From Aquimarina sp. ERC-38 (GTDB lineage: Bacteria; Bacteroidota; Bacteroidia; Flavobacteriales; Flavobacteriaceae), in the NCBI RefSeq assembly GCF_026222555.1, contig NZ_CP098511.1, positions 911,501 through 975,500 of the forward strand: a stretch of DNA of 64,000 nt, read 5' to 3'. The notes beneath the pieces were generated by a model. That model ran no database searches and was not told where the DNA came from. It worked only from the letters and a program-made list of their open reading frames with translations. Below, piece by piece: positions 36,856 to 46,071 of the stretch (within the stretch, counting starts at the first letter, position 1; every line of letters starts with the position of its first letter). The position numbers and the translations under genes were made by a program.

Positions 36856-37976
36856 CTTAGATTCAACATATAAATGCAACAGTTTATCTGTTGATAAAAA
36901 GCCCCCACCATAGTTTTAGCCCTAGGGCTAAAACTATGGTGGGGGCGGCTAAAAATCTCATACCTTTGGGTTGGAAAACTTAAAGAATATGGAACATTTA
37001 ACGCTGGAGGAAAGGTACAAAATATCAGCGCTTTTAGAACTTAAAACCCCTAAAAAGGAAATAGCAGAACAGTTGGGTCGGGATCGCTCTACTATATATA
37101 GGGAAGTAGGACGCAATGCTGATCACCGAAGTGGGAAGTACAATGCTGAGCTAGCCCAAAGAAAAGCCCAAAAACGCCATAAGGATAAAACAAAGCATAA
37201 GGTTTTTACCCCTTCCATGGAGAAGCTTGTTTGCGATGGGCTTGAAGACCACCTTAGCCCGGAACAGATCAAAGGAAGGGCTATGTTAGAAGGAACTCCT
37301 TGTGTATCGCATGAGCGTATCTACCAGTTTATATGGCAAGATAAGAAAGCAGGCGGGAAAGCATACCTTTGTTTGCGTAACCAGGGAAGGAAGTACCAGA
37401 AAAGGGGCGGTAAGCAAGCAGGTAGGGGGTGCATCCCTAATAGAAGGGACATAACAGAACGCCCCCGGGTAGTAGACAAAAAAGAAAGGATAGGTGACCT
37501 TGAGATTGACCTGGTGATAGGTAAAGACCATAGAGGTGCCCTTGTCACTATAAACGATAGGGCTACAGGGATGCTAAGGATGGGGCATATAGAAAACAAA
37601 TCAGCCCGAGAAGTCCAGGTGAAAACGGAAGAACTACTGGAAGATTGGAAGCCCTTCATTAAAACTATTACCAGTGACAACGGGAAGGAGTTTGCAAACC
37701 ATCAGGAAATAGCAGAGGAGCTTGATATTAATTTTTACTTTGCAAAACCCTACCATAGCTGACAAAGGGGTGCCAATGAAAACCTCAACGGGCTGATAAG
37801 GTAATATTTCCCAAAAGGTAGTAGCTTTGCAGAGATAACTAAGGAAGCGGTAGAGAAAGTAGAAAACATTTTAAACAATAGGCCTAGGAAAAGGTTCGGG
37901 TATAAAACACCCAATGAGGTATACGCAACTTTTATCAACAAAACGCAAACTGTCGCATTTATAACTTGAATGTAGG
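36856..37976 (+). mobile_element. IS30-family element, copy 3 (complete ends, dead transposase)
   Basis: 1121 bp with both terminal inverted repeats (CTTAGATTCAACATATAAATGC at the left, ending TTGAATGTAGG at the right) and the 46-bp palindrome at 36901-36946. The flanks are CAT and TAT, so no exact target duplication is left. It is in opposite orientation to copies 1 and 2. Confidence 0.87.
36989..37969 (+). pseudogene. IS30 transposase pseudogene, copy 3
   Basis: The same 326-codon frame as copy 1, with two stops. TGA at 37760-37762 replaces the Trp of YHSWQRG, the same mutation as copy 2. TAA at 37802-37804 replaces the Gln of LIRQYFP. The product would end before the catalytic Glu. The two intact inverted repeats mean the element could still be moved by the copy 1 transposase in trans. 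Confidence 0.9.
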
Positions 37977-38057
37977 TATCTAAATATTAATAACCCAAAA
38001 AACAGTTAGATTCTATACATCAAACAAAGTTGAATGAAAATAACTTAAAGACAAACC

Positions 38058-38438
38058 CTACTCCCCAACCGGCACTAAAAAAACTTCTCGTACTTCAGTT
38101 ATTACATGGCAAATATCACTTTCCACAATAATTGGGGTTTCTGAAGAGAAAGGTTCGAAATCAGCTCCGGTTATTTCTAAGGTATAAGTTCCTTCTTTTT
38201 CAAATGCACCAAAGTAAGCACTTTCAATAAATTCCAACAGTTCTGAGCCTGTACTATCAATGGCATTTACCGAAATACCATTCTTAATAATAGAGTCTGT
38301 TTCAATATTTTTAACCACAACTTCCAATCCGGGACGTAATTCTTCAGTACAAAAAACAGGATCTTCCACATCTCTGGTGCTTTCACTACACGAGACAAGT
38401 AATAATAACCCGGTTATGATATATAAAAGTTTCATCAT
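38058..38438 (-). CDS. Small lipoprotein of unknown function
   Basis: 126 residues (or 125 from the second Met). The lipoprotein signal is MKLLYIITGLLLLVSC with the modified Cys near residue 17, followed by SESTRDVEDP. The mature part is all-beta in appearance (GLEVVVKNIETDSII, FEKEGTYTLEITGADFEPF, CHVITEVREVFLVPV), like the carboxypeptidase-regulatory-like folds common in this phylum. Two cysteines (FCTEEL and ICHVI) could pair. It ends next to the right end of IS30 copy 3. Function unknown. Confidence 0.7.
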   Translation of the reverse strand: MMKLLYIITGLLLLVSCSESTRDVEDPVFCTEELRPGLEVVVKNIETDSIIKNGISVNAIDSTGSELLEFIESAYFGAFEKEGTYTLEITGADFEPFSSETPIIVESDICHVITEVREVFLVPVGE

Positions 38439-38493
38439 TTAATCTTCTTACTTTTTTATAAGATGTAAAAAATAGATAAACGTTGCGTCTGTA

Positions 38494-40038
38494 CTATAAA
38501 TCAAAAGTTATTCCCTGGGCTAAAGGGAGTTCTATAGAATAATTAATGGTATTGGTTTGCCTTCTCATATAAACCTTCCAGGCATCTGAACCTGATTCCC
38601 GTCCTCCCCCGGTATCTTTTTCACCACCGAAGGCACCCCCAATCTCTGCTCCGGATGTTCCTATATTTACATTAGCAATGCCACAATCAGAGCCTTGCTG
38701 CGATAAAAACAATTCTGCTTCCCTTAAATTAGTGGTCATAATTGCCGAAGACAAGCCTTGTTTTACATTGTTCTGGATAGCAATTGCATTTTGAACTTCT
38801 CCGTCATACCTCAGTAGGTATAAAATAGGAGCAAAGGTTTCGTGTTGAACAATGTCAAAGCTATTATCAGCTTCAATAATAACCGGGCGTACATAACATC
38901 CGCTTTTATAGTCTTCTCCTGTTAACACTTCACCTTCGATTAAAATGGTACCTCCTACTTTCTTTACTTTTTCCAAAGCTTTCTGATAGGTAGCTACGGC
39001 CTCTTTATCAATTAATGGACCCACATGGTTTCTTTCATCTAGCGGATTACCAATTTTTAATTGTTGATAGGCTTTAAGTAAGGAGTTCTTTACTTCCTCA
39101 TAAATTTCTTCATGTATAATCAATCTTCTGGTAGACGTACAACGTTGTCCTGCCGTACCTACTGCGCCAAAGACAGCACCCATGATGGTCATTCTAATAT
39201 CGGCATCCGGAGTAACAATAATGGCATTATTGCCCCCCAATTCTAATAGAGATTTTCCTAAGCGTTTTCCCACGGTAGCTGCTACGATTTTTCCCATTCG
39301 GGTAGAGCCAGTTACTGAAATTAGCGGAATTTGATCATCCTTAGTTAGCATTTCTCCAACCTGGTAGTCTCCATTTATTAAGCACGAAATCCCTTCAGGT
39401 AGATTATTTTCTTTTAAAACATTTGCAATAATATGTTGGCAAGCAACCGCACATAAGGGTGTTTTTTCGCTAGGTTTCCAGATACAAACATTCCCACAAA
39501 CCCAGGCTAACGCTGTATTCCAGGCCCAAACCGCTACCGGAAAGTTAAAAGCCGAAATGATCCCTACAATACCCAACGGATGGTACTGTTCGTACATACG
39601 ATGCATTGGTCGCTCGGAATGCATGGTAAATCCATGTAATTGTCGGGATAAACCTACCGCAAAATCACAGATATCAATCATTTCCTGTACTTCCCCCAAA
39701 CCTTCTTGTAAAGACTTACCCATTTCATAAGACACTAAGGTACCCAAGGCTTGCTTTTGTTTCCTTAGTGCTTCTCCGAATTGCCGGACTATTTCTCCTC
39801 TTTGTGGTGCTGGCACCATTCGCCAATGTACAAAGGCTTCTTTTGCTTTCTGTATTACCTGTGTATATTCTTCGGCAGTGGTGGTAGTTACCTTTGCAAT
39901 AGCATTTCCGTCTACCGGAGAATAGGATGCTATATGATTGCCGTTACCTAACCAAGCCATTCCGGTTGAGGTTCCTTTATTTTCCGGTTGAATCTGTAAA
40001 GTTGCTAAAGTGTCTTTAATCATTTGTGTAAATGCCAT
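38494..40038 (-). CDS. ALDH7-type aldehyde dehydrogenase (aminoadipate-semialdehyde type)
   Basis: 514 residues of the antiquitin/AmaB group: SERPMHRMYEQYHPLGIVG, AFNFPVAVWAWNTALA, WKPSEKTPLCAVACQ, the catalytic Glu in LLELGGNNAIIV and the catalytic Cys in GTAGQRCTSTRRL. Enzymes of this type oxidise 2-aminoadipate 6-semialdehyde in lysine catabolism. The next gene upstream, 15 bp away, is 3-hydroxyanthranilate dioxygenase, so an alternative role on kynurenine-pathway semialdehydes is possible. The sequence itself matches ALDH7 rather than the ALDH8-type aminomuconate enzyme. It is the second gene of a two-gene operon. Confidence 0.9.
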   Translation of the reverse strand: MAFTQMIKDTLATLQIQPENKGTSTGMAWLGNGNHIASYSPVDGNAIAKVTTTTAEEYTQVIQKAKEAFVHWRMVPAPQRGEIVRQFGEALRKQKQALGTLVSYEMGKSLQEGLGEVQEMIDICDFAVGLSRQLHGFTMHSERPMHRMYEQYHPLGIVGIISAFNFPVAVWAWNTALAWVCGNVCIWKPSEKTPLCAVACQHIIANVLKENNLPEGISCLINGDYQVGEMLTKDDQIPLISVTGSTRMGKIVAATVGKRLGKSLLELGGNNAIIVTPDADIRMTIMGAVFGAVGTAGQRCTSTRRLIIHEEIYEEVKNSLLKAYQQLKIGNPLDERNHVGPLIDKEAVATYQKALEKVKKVGGTILIEGEVLTGEDYKSGCYVRPVIIEADNSFDIVQHETFAPILYLLRYDGEVQNAIAIQNNVKQGLSSAIMTTNLREAELFLSQQGSDCGIANVNIGTSGAEIGGAFGGEKDTGGGRESGSDAWKVYMRRQTNTINYSIELPLAQGITFDL

Positions 40039-40053
40039 AAGTTTATATGAATC

Positions 40054-40590
40054 TTAGTTTGCAACAAAACGCTTGTCAGTTTCCATGACATGTCCGCAAT
40101 TAGTACAGGTTCGCAACTCTTCGCTGTTATAAAAGTGTTGAAAATGTTTTAAAAAATCTTTTTCGATATTTTCTAATGGAAAATAAACTTCATATAATTT
40201 ATGATTGCATTGATCGCAGTACCATAACAAACCATCTTTACCAGGTAATTTCGTACGTTTCCGTTCAATAACCAATCCAATCGAATTTTTATGTCGTACC
40301 GGTGAATGCGGAACCTTGGCCGGATGCAGGTACATATCTCCTTCTGATAATGTCATGGTTCTTTTCTTTCCATCTTCTTGGATATGTACTTCTATTTCTC
40401 CTTCTAATTGGTAGAACAATTCTTCGGTTTCATTATAATGGTAGTCTTTTCTGGCGTTTGGTCCTGCTACAATCATTACAATATAGTCCCCTGCATCTTT
40501 GTATAGATTTTTATTCCCAACCGGGGGTTTTAGCGTATCCCGGTTTTCTTTAATCCACCGTTGTAGATTAAAAGGTTTTTGAATTGACAT
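40054..40590 (-). CDS. nbaC: 3-hydroxyanthranilate 3,4-dioxygenase
   Basis: This 178-residue cupin cleaves the ring of 3-hydroxyanthranilate in the kynurenine pathway (tryptophan degradation or NAD quinolinate route). Iron ligands are visible in DYHYNETEELFYQLEGE (His, Glu) and HPAKVPHSPVRH (His). A rubredoxin-like second metal site at the C-terminus is formed by WYCDQCNH and RTCTNCGH, typical of the bacterial enzymes. Length matches the family (~175). It is cotranscribed with the ALDH7 gene downstream. Confidence 0.93.
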   Translation of the reverse strand: MSIQKPFNLQRWIKENRDTLKPPVGNKNLYKDAGDYIVMIVAGPNARKDYHYNETEELFYQLEGEIEVHIQEDGKKRTMTLSEGDMYLHPAKVPHSPVRHKNSIGLVIERKRTKLPGKDGLLWYCDQCNHKLYEVYFPLENIEKDFLKHFQHFYNSEELRTCTNCGHVMETDKRFVAN

Positions 40591-41025
40591 TATTGCTATT
40601 TTAAAGTTTTAAAAGTAATAAATCTGATACTATTTTATACAAAAGGGAATCTTAAGATTTTTTTGTTGGTTAATAGTTGTTAGTTTATTTGTTATCTGTT
40701 ACTTGTTATTGGGTTATTTAGTTAAATAGCCAGAAGCGAAAAGTGTCATCTGTTACTTGTCATTAAGTTATTAGGTTATTTAGTTGTTAAGTTGAATCTG
40801 ATCTCTCATAATATTGTTTGATAATTTTTAAATGCTGAAGGCTTAGCTTATAGTCAATTCATAATTCTACATTCTGAATCTTGTGTTGCTCGCAACTAAA
40901 TGAATCATAGATTACCCTTTCGTACCAAAATTTGCTGGATTTTGCCTAAGGCAGACGGGATTAATTCGACCTGCCAATTCTTCTGCGTTGCTTCGCAACT
41001 TGTAGCATTGTGGGTCTCATTAAAA

Positions 41026-41064
41026 AGAAATCGCTCGAGCAACTTTCGTTGTAGAGCGATTTCT
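41026..41064. repeat. Hairpin with 11-bp outer stem
   Basis: AGAAATCGCTC (41026-41036) pairs with GAGCGATTTCT (41054-41064), and an inner CAAC/GTTG stem has the loop TTTC. There is no T tract on either side, so it is more likely a repeat or structured element than a classical terminator. Confidence 0.6.
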
Positions 41065-41339
41065 AACTAAATAACCAACCAAAAAGTCTTTATATTGATA
41101 CAATTCTATATTTAAAAAGTGCTAATTACTTTCAATTACAAGAATATCATGCTTTCTTTATGTTACTAAAATAACGTATGAAAATCCCTATTCATTGCCT
41201 ACTATAATGATAATCAAAAGTTAAATTTTCTTTTAGTTTCACTAGTAAATAGTTGATGTGCATTGTTTTACTTTAGGAATATCCTCTCTTTATAACAAAA
41301 CATTAAAAAGTCATTTTTTAGTAGCAAAATCATTTTAGT

Positions 41340-41347
41340 TACATTTG
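41340..41347 (+). promoter_or_regulatory. gpsA: Putative -7 element TACATTTG for gpsA
   Basis: It matches TAnnTTTG, 16 bp before the gpsA ATG. No clear -33 element. Confidence 0.45.
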
Positions 41348-41363
41348 GTGAATTACCTATTGT

Positions 41364-42362
41364 ATGAAAGATAAAAAAATTACTTTTTCCGTATTTGGTG
41401 GTGGTAGTTGGGCTACGGCAATTGTCAAAATGTTAACTGAAAACTTGGAAGAAGTAGGATGGTATATGCGCAGTGTATATGCTTTGGAACATATTAAAAA
41501 ACAAGATCATAACCCCAATTATTTGAGTTCAGTAGAATTTAAAAACGAACAACTACTATTAACTAATAATATCAACGAAGCAGTAGAACGATCAGATTAC
41601 TTGATTTTTGCCATTCCTTCGGCGTTTTTATATACCGAATTAGAAAAACTAACTACCTCTTTAAAAGATAAAGTGATTTTCTCTGCCATTAAAGGGATTA
41701 TCCCAGAAACCGGAAAAATTGTTGGAGAGCATTTTCATGAGGTTTATAATATTCCTTTTGATCATATCGGTGTGATTACAGGCCCTTGCCATGCTGAAGA
41801 AGTTGCCCTAGAACGCTTATCTTATTTAACCATAGCTTCTGATGATGAAGCTAAAGCCGAAATGATGGCAAAGCACTTGCGTAGTGATTATATTAAGTGT
41901 AAAACCAGTGATGATATTATAGGAACCGAATATGCGGCGGTGCTTAAAAACATTTATTCGGTTGCTGCCGGAATTGCCCATGGTTTGGGATACGGGGATA
42001 ATTTTCAAAGTGTATTGATGAGTAACGCTATCCGCGAAATGAAACGTTTCATTAAAAAAATACATAAAATGAAACGGAACATTAATGATTCCGCTTATTT
42101 AGGAGATTTACTGGTAACGGGATATTCTATTTTTTCCCGAAACCGGATGTTTGGGAATATGATTGGTAAAGGCTATACGGTAAAAAGTGCCCAAATGGAA
42201 ATGAATATGATTGCCGAAGGCTATTTTGCCGCAAAAACCGCTTACGAAACGAAAGCTGCGGAGCATACCCGAACGCCTATTATCGATGCGGTACATAATA
42301 TTTTATATAAAAATAAAAATCCGAAAAAGGTATTTAAAAAATTAGCGGATCAATTGGATTAA
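41364..42362 (+). CDS. gpsA: Glycerol-3-phosphate dehydrogenase (NAD(P)+)
   Basis: 332 residues. The Rossmann nucleotide-binding loop is FGGGSWATA near the N-terminus. Family motifs are FSAIKGIIPETG, GVITGPCHAEEVA (with GPSxAxE-like spacing) and the catalytic-Lys region EYAAVLKNIYSVAAGIAHGLGYGDN (EVxGALKN in other species). DLLVTGYSIFSRNRMFG and AAEHTRTPIIDAVHNIL complete the C-terminal domain. It makes glycerol-3-phosphate for phospholipid synthesis. The rhodanese gene starts 2 bp after its stop, so the two are an operon. Confidence 0.93.
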   Translation: MKDKKITFSVFGGGSWATAIVKMLTENLEEVGWYMRSVYALEHIKKQDHNPNYLSSVEFKNEQLLLTNNINEAVERSDYLIFAIPSAFLYTELEKLTTSLKDKVIFSAIKGIIPETGKIVGEHFHEVYNIPFDHIGVITGPCHAEEVALERLSYLTIASDDEAKAEMMAKHLRSDYIKCKTSDDIIGTEYAAVLKNIYSVAAGIAHGLGYGDNFQSVLMSNAIREMKRFIKKIHKMKRNINDSAYLGDLLVTGYSIFSRNRMFGNMIGKGYTVKSAQMEMNMIAEGYFAAKTAYETKAAEHTRTPIIDAVHNILYKNKNPKKVFKKLADQLD

Positions 42363-42364
42363 TT

Positions 42365-43213
42365 ATGATAAATATATTGGTATCCCCACAATGGTTAAAC
42401 GAAAGATTGGACAACGCCAACCTAAAGGTCATTCTAGCAAAACTAGATAGAAAAGCAGTTACCATACCTAATTCCATAGCAATCCAACAGATCCCCGGAA
42501 CTATTAGTATTGATATTAAAAGAGATTTTTCTGATACTACTAGCGATTTACCCAATACCTTACTTCCTGAGAAGAAATTTCTGGAAAAAATTAGAATGTT
42601 AGGCATCAAACCTTCGGATAATATCGTAATTTATGATCAATATGGTCTGTATGCCAGTCCCAGAATATGGTGGATATTTTCTAACCTGGGGTTTAAAAAT
42701 ACCTATGTTCTGAATGGCGGAATGCCTTCCTGGATCCAACATCAATATCCTATCGAATCTATGGGAATAGAATCTTTAAAGCAAGAAATCAACCTAGAAG
42801 AAAATTTTGAAATACCCAAATCTCTATTTAAAGTTTGTAATAAAGAAGAAATCCTTCAAACTTTAAATGATGACAGCCATGTTGTTATTGACGCCCGTTC
42901 TTCCGGAAGGTTTTATGGAACAGCACCAGAACCCCGTCAAACTTTACGAAGCGGGCATATTCCTAATTCCATTAACCTTCCTTTCACGCAACTGGTTCAA
43001 AATGGGGAGATGCTTCCTAAGGAAGAATTGATTACCATTTTTAAACCTTTACAACTACAAAATAAAAAACTAATTTTTACCTGTGGTTCTGGTATTACTG
43101 CTTGTATTGTACTTTTAGCTGCAAGTATCGCCGGGTATTCTGACTTATTTTTATATGATGGCTCTTGGAGTGAATGGGGTGCTTCCCGAAATCTACCTGT
43201 TTCAACCTCTTAA
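42365..43213 (+). CDS. Two-domain rhodanese sulfurtransferase (3-mercaptopyruvate type)
   Basis: 282 residues in tandem rhodanese domains. The inactive N-terminal domain includes DNIVIYDQYGLYASPRIWWIF and YVLNGGMPSW. The active C-terminal domain has VVIDARSSGRFYG and the persulfide-forming loop CGSGITACIVLLA, whose CGSGxTA sequence fits mercaptopyruvate rather than thiosulfate sulfurtransferases. GHIPNSINLPF and LYDGSWSEWG are also standard. Start spacing (2 bp after gpsA) implies cotranscription. Exact donor and acceptor are not determined. Confidence 0.9.
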   Translation: MINILVSPQWLNERLDNANLKVILAKLDRKAVTIPNSIAIQQIPGTISIDIKRDFSDTTSDLPNTLLPEKKFLEKIRMLGIKPSDNIVIYDQYGLYASPRIWWIFSNLGFKNTYVLNGGMPSWIQHQYPIESMGIESLKQEINLEENFEIPKSLFKVCNKEEILQTLNDDSHVVIDARSSGRFYGTAPEPRQTLRSGHIPNSINLPFTQLVQNGEMLPKEELITIFKPLQLQNKKLIFTCGSGITACIVLLAASIAGYSDLFLYDGSWSEWGASRNLPVSTS

Positions 43214-43490
43214 AAATTTCAAAAAAAGAACTCTTGATTTGTTCCCAATTTTAGTTTTAAAAACGTAATTTGTTTTTAAATTAAGTATATAAAATAGGAA
43301 CAGAATGTCGATAGAAGTTTTTTAATTAGTCTGGAATAGACTATAATTAAAGTATACTTTTAGAGGTAGAATGTTTTTGACTCCGCTCTAACTGACATTT
43401 TAGAACCGAGTTTGTATAAAATAAATTGTTAAGTTCAAAATGATCCCTTTTCTTATTTAATTATAATAGAAATAGAAATAAATTAAAAAT

Positions 43491-44594
43491 ATGCTAAGAT
43501 CAAGTTTGTTATTGATTTCCATTGGTTTATACACTATCTGTAGTAGTGCACAGCAGCAATTTCATTTACAGGATTTTTATAAATATGATGCCGAACTGGA
43601 TTATGTAGTGGATTCTATTTATAATTCATTAACAGACCAGCAACGCATAGCACAAATGATTATTACTTCTGCGGGAGAACTGGGTAAACCTATGAGTACG
43701 GTTGAAAAGCTAGCGGAAAAAGATGCTATTGGTGGAGTAGTATTTTTAAAAGGGGATAAAAAAACGCATACGGAGAGCATAGGTACTCTTAATAGTATTT
43801 CAAAAAAGAACAATACACTACCCCTGCTTTTTAGTATGGATGCAGAACCCAGTTTATTTGCCAGCCGGATTAAGGGAGCAAAAGATGTAGGTAAAACTAT
43901 AAATATTAAAACAAAAGAACAATCTGACGAAGTAGTTGCTATCATTAATAATGAATTAAAAGAAATAGGAGTCCAACATAACTATGCTCCGGTATTAGAT
44001 GTAAGTGCTTCAAATGAAGCTATTAAATCCCGTAGCTATGGAAGTGATAAAGACAAAGTGATTGAATTGGCAAATCAATTTATACAATGTACCCAGGAAG
44101 GGGGTATTATCGCTACGGCAAAACATTTTCCCGGACATGGACTGGTAAAAGGGGATACACATAAACAAAGTGTCTATATTGATGGCGCTTTACAAGAAGT
44201 AGCTAACTATAAAAAAATTATTGAAGACGGTGTTATTTCTATCATGGTTGCTCATATCACCATTCAAAACAATGAGATGTACGGAACAAATAATTTACCC
44301 GCTAGCTGTTCGCCAAAAATTATTAATGGTTTATTAAAAAAGGAGATGGGTTTTAAAGGCGTAGTCATTTCAGATGCTTTAAATATTATGAAAGCGGTTA
44401 CTATCCTGGACAATGCCCCTTTACTAGCCTCTAAAGCAGGTTGCGATTTGATTTTAATGCCTCAAAATGAAGAACAGGTTATCAAAGATATTTTAGCTGA
44501 AATAAAAACTGACAAAAATTACAAGAAACAGATAGAACAATCCGTAAAAAAGGTGCTTAGAATGAAGGTTTGTGCTGGAGTGGTTTCCATTTGA
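43491..44594 (+). CDS. Exported GH3-family beta-N-acetylhexosaminidase-like enzyme
   Basis: 367 residues with a signal peptide (MLRSSLLLISIGLYTICSSA) and a single GH3 N-terminal barrel. NagZ-type signature: IATAKHFPGHGLVKGDTHK (the His/Asp pair that serves as acid/base on the GH3 loop), and the nucleophile Asp in GFKGVVISDALNIMKAV. GGVVFLKGDKK, LLFSMDAEPSLF and APVLDVSA are typical. The length equals NagZ-type single-domain enzymes, not the larger multidomain GH3 beta-glucosidases. Likely substrate is muropeptide or chitin-derived GlcNAc. The export signal would place it in the periplasm or outside. Alone, with gaps on both sides. Confidence 0.88.
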   Translation: MLRSSLLLISIGLYTICSSAQQQFHLQDFYKYDAELDYVVDSIYNSLTDQQRIAQMIITSAGELGKPMSTVEKLAEKDAIGGVVFLKGDKKTHTESIGTLNSISKKNNTLPLLFSMDAEPSLFASRIKGAKDVGKTINIKTKEQSDEVVAIINNELKEIGVQHNYAPVLDVSASNEAIKSRSYGSDKDKVIELANQFIQCTQEGGIIATAKHFPGHGLVKGDTHKQSVYIDGALQEVANYKKIIEDGVISIMVAHITIQNNEMYGTNNLPASCSPKIINGLLKKEMGFKGVVISDALNIMKAVTILDNAPLLASKAGCDLILMPQNEEQVIKDILAEIKTDKNYKKQIEQSVKKVLRMKVCAGVVSI

Positions 44595-44804
44595 AATTAG
44601 TACTATTGTTACATGTATTTCTTGAATGTCTAAGAAACAGGATCGCTATCGCTTTTAGAGCCAGGAAACAGGACTAACTTTAACTCTCTTAATTTAGCTC
44701 TTTGAGATTATTAGAACGAAAATTTATGATGAATAACTATCTGGTTAGTAGCACTTTTAAGAAATAGAGTTATAACAACACTTTAGGAACTAAAAAATAA
44801 AGAT

Positions 44805-45908
44805 TTAAACAACCTCAAACAATTTACCCGGTAGCGGGCGTACCACTCCTTTTAATTCCATATTAAGCAATAGCGCTGCTATTTTAAAAGTTGGGATGTT
44901 GCATTGTAAGGCAATTACATCTAATAATTCCTTTCCGTTCTCTTTTAAAAAGTTGTATACTATTTTCTCTTCTTCCTCTAATTCTACAAATAATTGTTTT
45001 TGAACCGGTTTCTCTTTCTTTTTACTTAACTCCCATCCTAACATATAAATTAAGTCTGCAGCACTGGTTAACATTTGCGCTTTTTGAGTTTTAATAAGGG
45101 TATTACAACCTTTGCTCAACGTATCGGTGGGTCTTCCGGGAACCGCAAATACTTCCCTATGATAAGAATGTGCAATATCAGCCGTAACCAGTGACCCTCC
45201 TTTTCCGGCGCTTTCAATAACTACGGTAGCTTCGCTTAACCCTGCTATGATCCGGTTTCTTCCTAAGAAATTCTTCCGGTCAAAGGTATCCGTACTCCAA
45301 AAATCCGTAAAAAACCCACCGTTATTTTCAACATCCTCCATGTATTTTTTATGGGTTTTAGGATAAATTTGATTCAAACCGTGGGCAAGACAAGCTACGG
45401 TTTGTAACTTATAATGAATGGCTGCTTTATGCGCTGTAATATCTACTCCGTAAGCAAATCCTGAAACAATTACCGGGTTAAGCGGAGCGAGCTGTTCAAT
45501 AAATTCTTCACAAAACCGAACCCCATGACTGGTCACCTTACGTGTCCCTACGATACTAATAATTTTACGATCCTGTAATTGTATATTTCCACGACTAAAC
45601 AAAACTACCGGGCTGTCTATACAGTGCTTTAATTTGGACGGATAACCAGGTTCATCGTACATAGAAAACTGAATATTATGATCTTCTACAAACCGGATTT
45701 CCTGATCGGCTAATATCTGAATTTCTTTATTGCCTAAGTCTTTGATTTTATGTGCGCCAATTCCGTGGATTTTCAATAACCGAGATGGTTTTTCTTTAAG
45801 AACTCCTTCAGCAGAACCTACGGTGTTTATTAATTTTTTAATAGAACTATCACCCAGGTTAGGAGCCTTCTTTAAGATTAAAAGTGATCGCAGTTTTGTT
45901 TGGTTCAT
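44805..45908 (-). CDS. dprA: DNA-processing protein DprA
   Basis: 367 residues. A helix-hairpin-helix-like N-terminus (LLKIHGIGAHKIKDLG) precedes the Rossmann-like DprA core with SIVGTRKVTSHG, IVSGFAYGVDITAHKAAI, NRIIAGLSEATVVIESAGKGGSLVTADIAH and REVFAVPGRPTD. A winged-helix C-terminal domain (IVYNFLKENGKELLDVIALQ) follows. DprA loads RecA on incoming single-stranded DNA in natural transformation. It is widespread, also in species not known to be competent. Confidence 0.94.
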   Translation of the reverse strand: MNQTKLRSLLILKKAPNLGDSSIKKLINTVGSAEGVLKEKPSRLLKIHGIGAHKIKDLGNKEIQILADQEIRFVEDHNIQFSMYDEPGYPSKLKHCIDSPVVLFSRGNIQLQDRKIISIVGTRKVTSHGVRFCEEFIEQLAPLNPVIVSGFAYGVDITAHKAAIHYKLQTVACLAHGLNQIYPKTHKKYMEDVENNGGFFTDFWSTDTFDRKNFLGRNRIIAGLSEATVVIESAGKGGSLVTADIAHSYHREVFAVPGRPTDTLSKGCNTLIKTQKAQMLTSAADLIYMLGWELSKKKEKPVQKQLFVELEEEEKIVYNFLKENGKELLDVIALQCNIPTFKIAALLLNMELKGVVRPLPGKLFEVV

Positions 45909-46037
45909 TTTTATTTCCCTTATACCTACAAAGAACTATATAAAATTGAATTATACAAAGTTTGTAAATCAAGTAATTTATTCATAAACCTGTTCATAAA
46001 AAATAAAAGAAGACACAGGTTAGCCTTTTGTTTTTTC

Positions 46038-46045
46038 TATCTTTG
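46038..46045 (+). promoter_or_regulatory. Putative -7 element TATCTTTG
   Basis: It matches TAnnTTTG, 26 bp before the ATG of the HU/SPOR gene at 46072, in the divergent gap with dprA. Confidence 0.4.
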
Positions 46046-46071
46046 AAATGTTTACGGTTTAACTCGTTTTT

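Larger units (their letters stand above)
40591..41363. other. 773-bp intergenic region with short repeats and a hairpin
   Basis: This is the largest gene-free stretch in the window. ATCTGTTACTTGT occurs at 40694-40706 and 40748-40760, and GGTTATTTAGTT at 40712-40723 and 40774-40785, forming a degenerate ~55-60 bp tandem unit. A hairpin sits at 41026-41064. I found no coding frame or structured RNA that I recognise. The composition of 40860-41010 (more GC) differs from its surroundings and may be a gene remnant. Confidence 0.55.

Noticed and set aside
25049..37969. Plus- and minus-strand frames of 80-120 codons opposite the transposases and opposite the giant T9SS genes
   Set aside because: They are antisense shadows of real coding sequence, recur identically with each IS copy and have no domain content.
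38494..40038. 2-aminomuconate semialdehyde dehydrogenase, from adjacency to 3-hydroxyanthranilate dioxygenase
   Set aside because: The motifs (AFNFPVAVWAWN, LLELGGNNAI, GTAGQRCTSTRR) are those of the ALDH7/antiquitin group; context alone is not enough.
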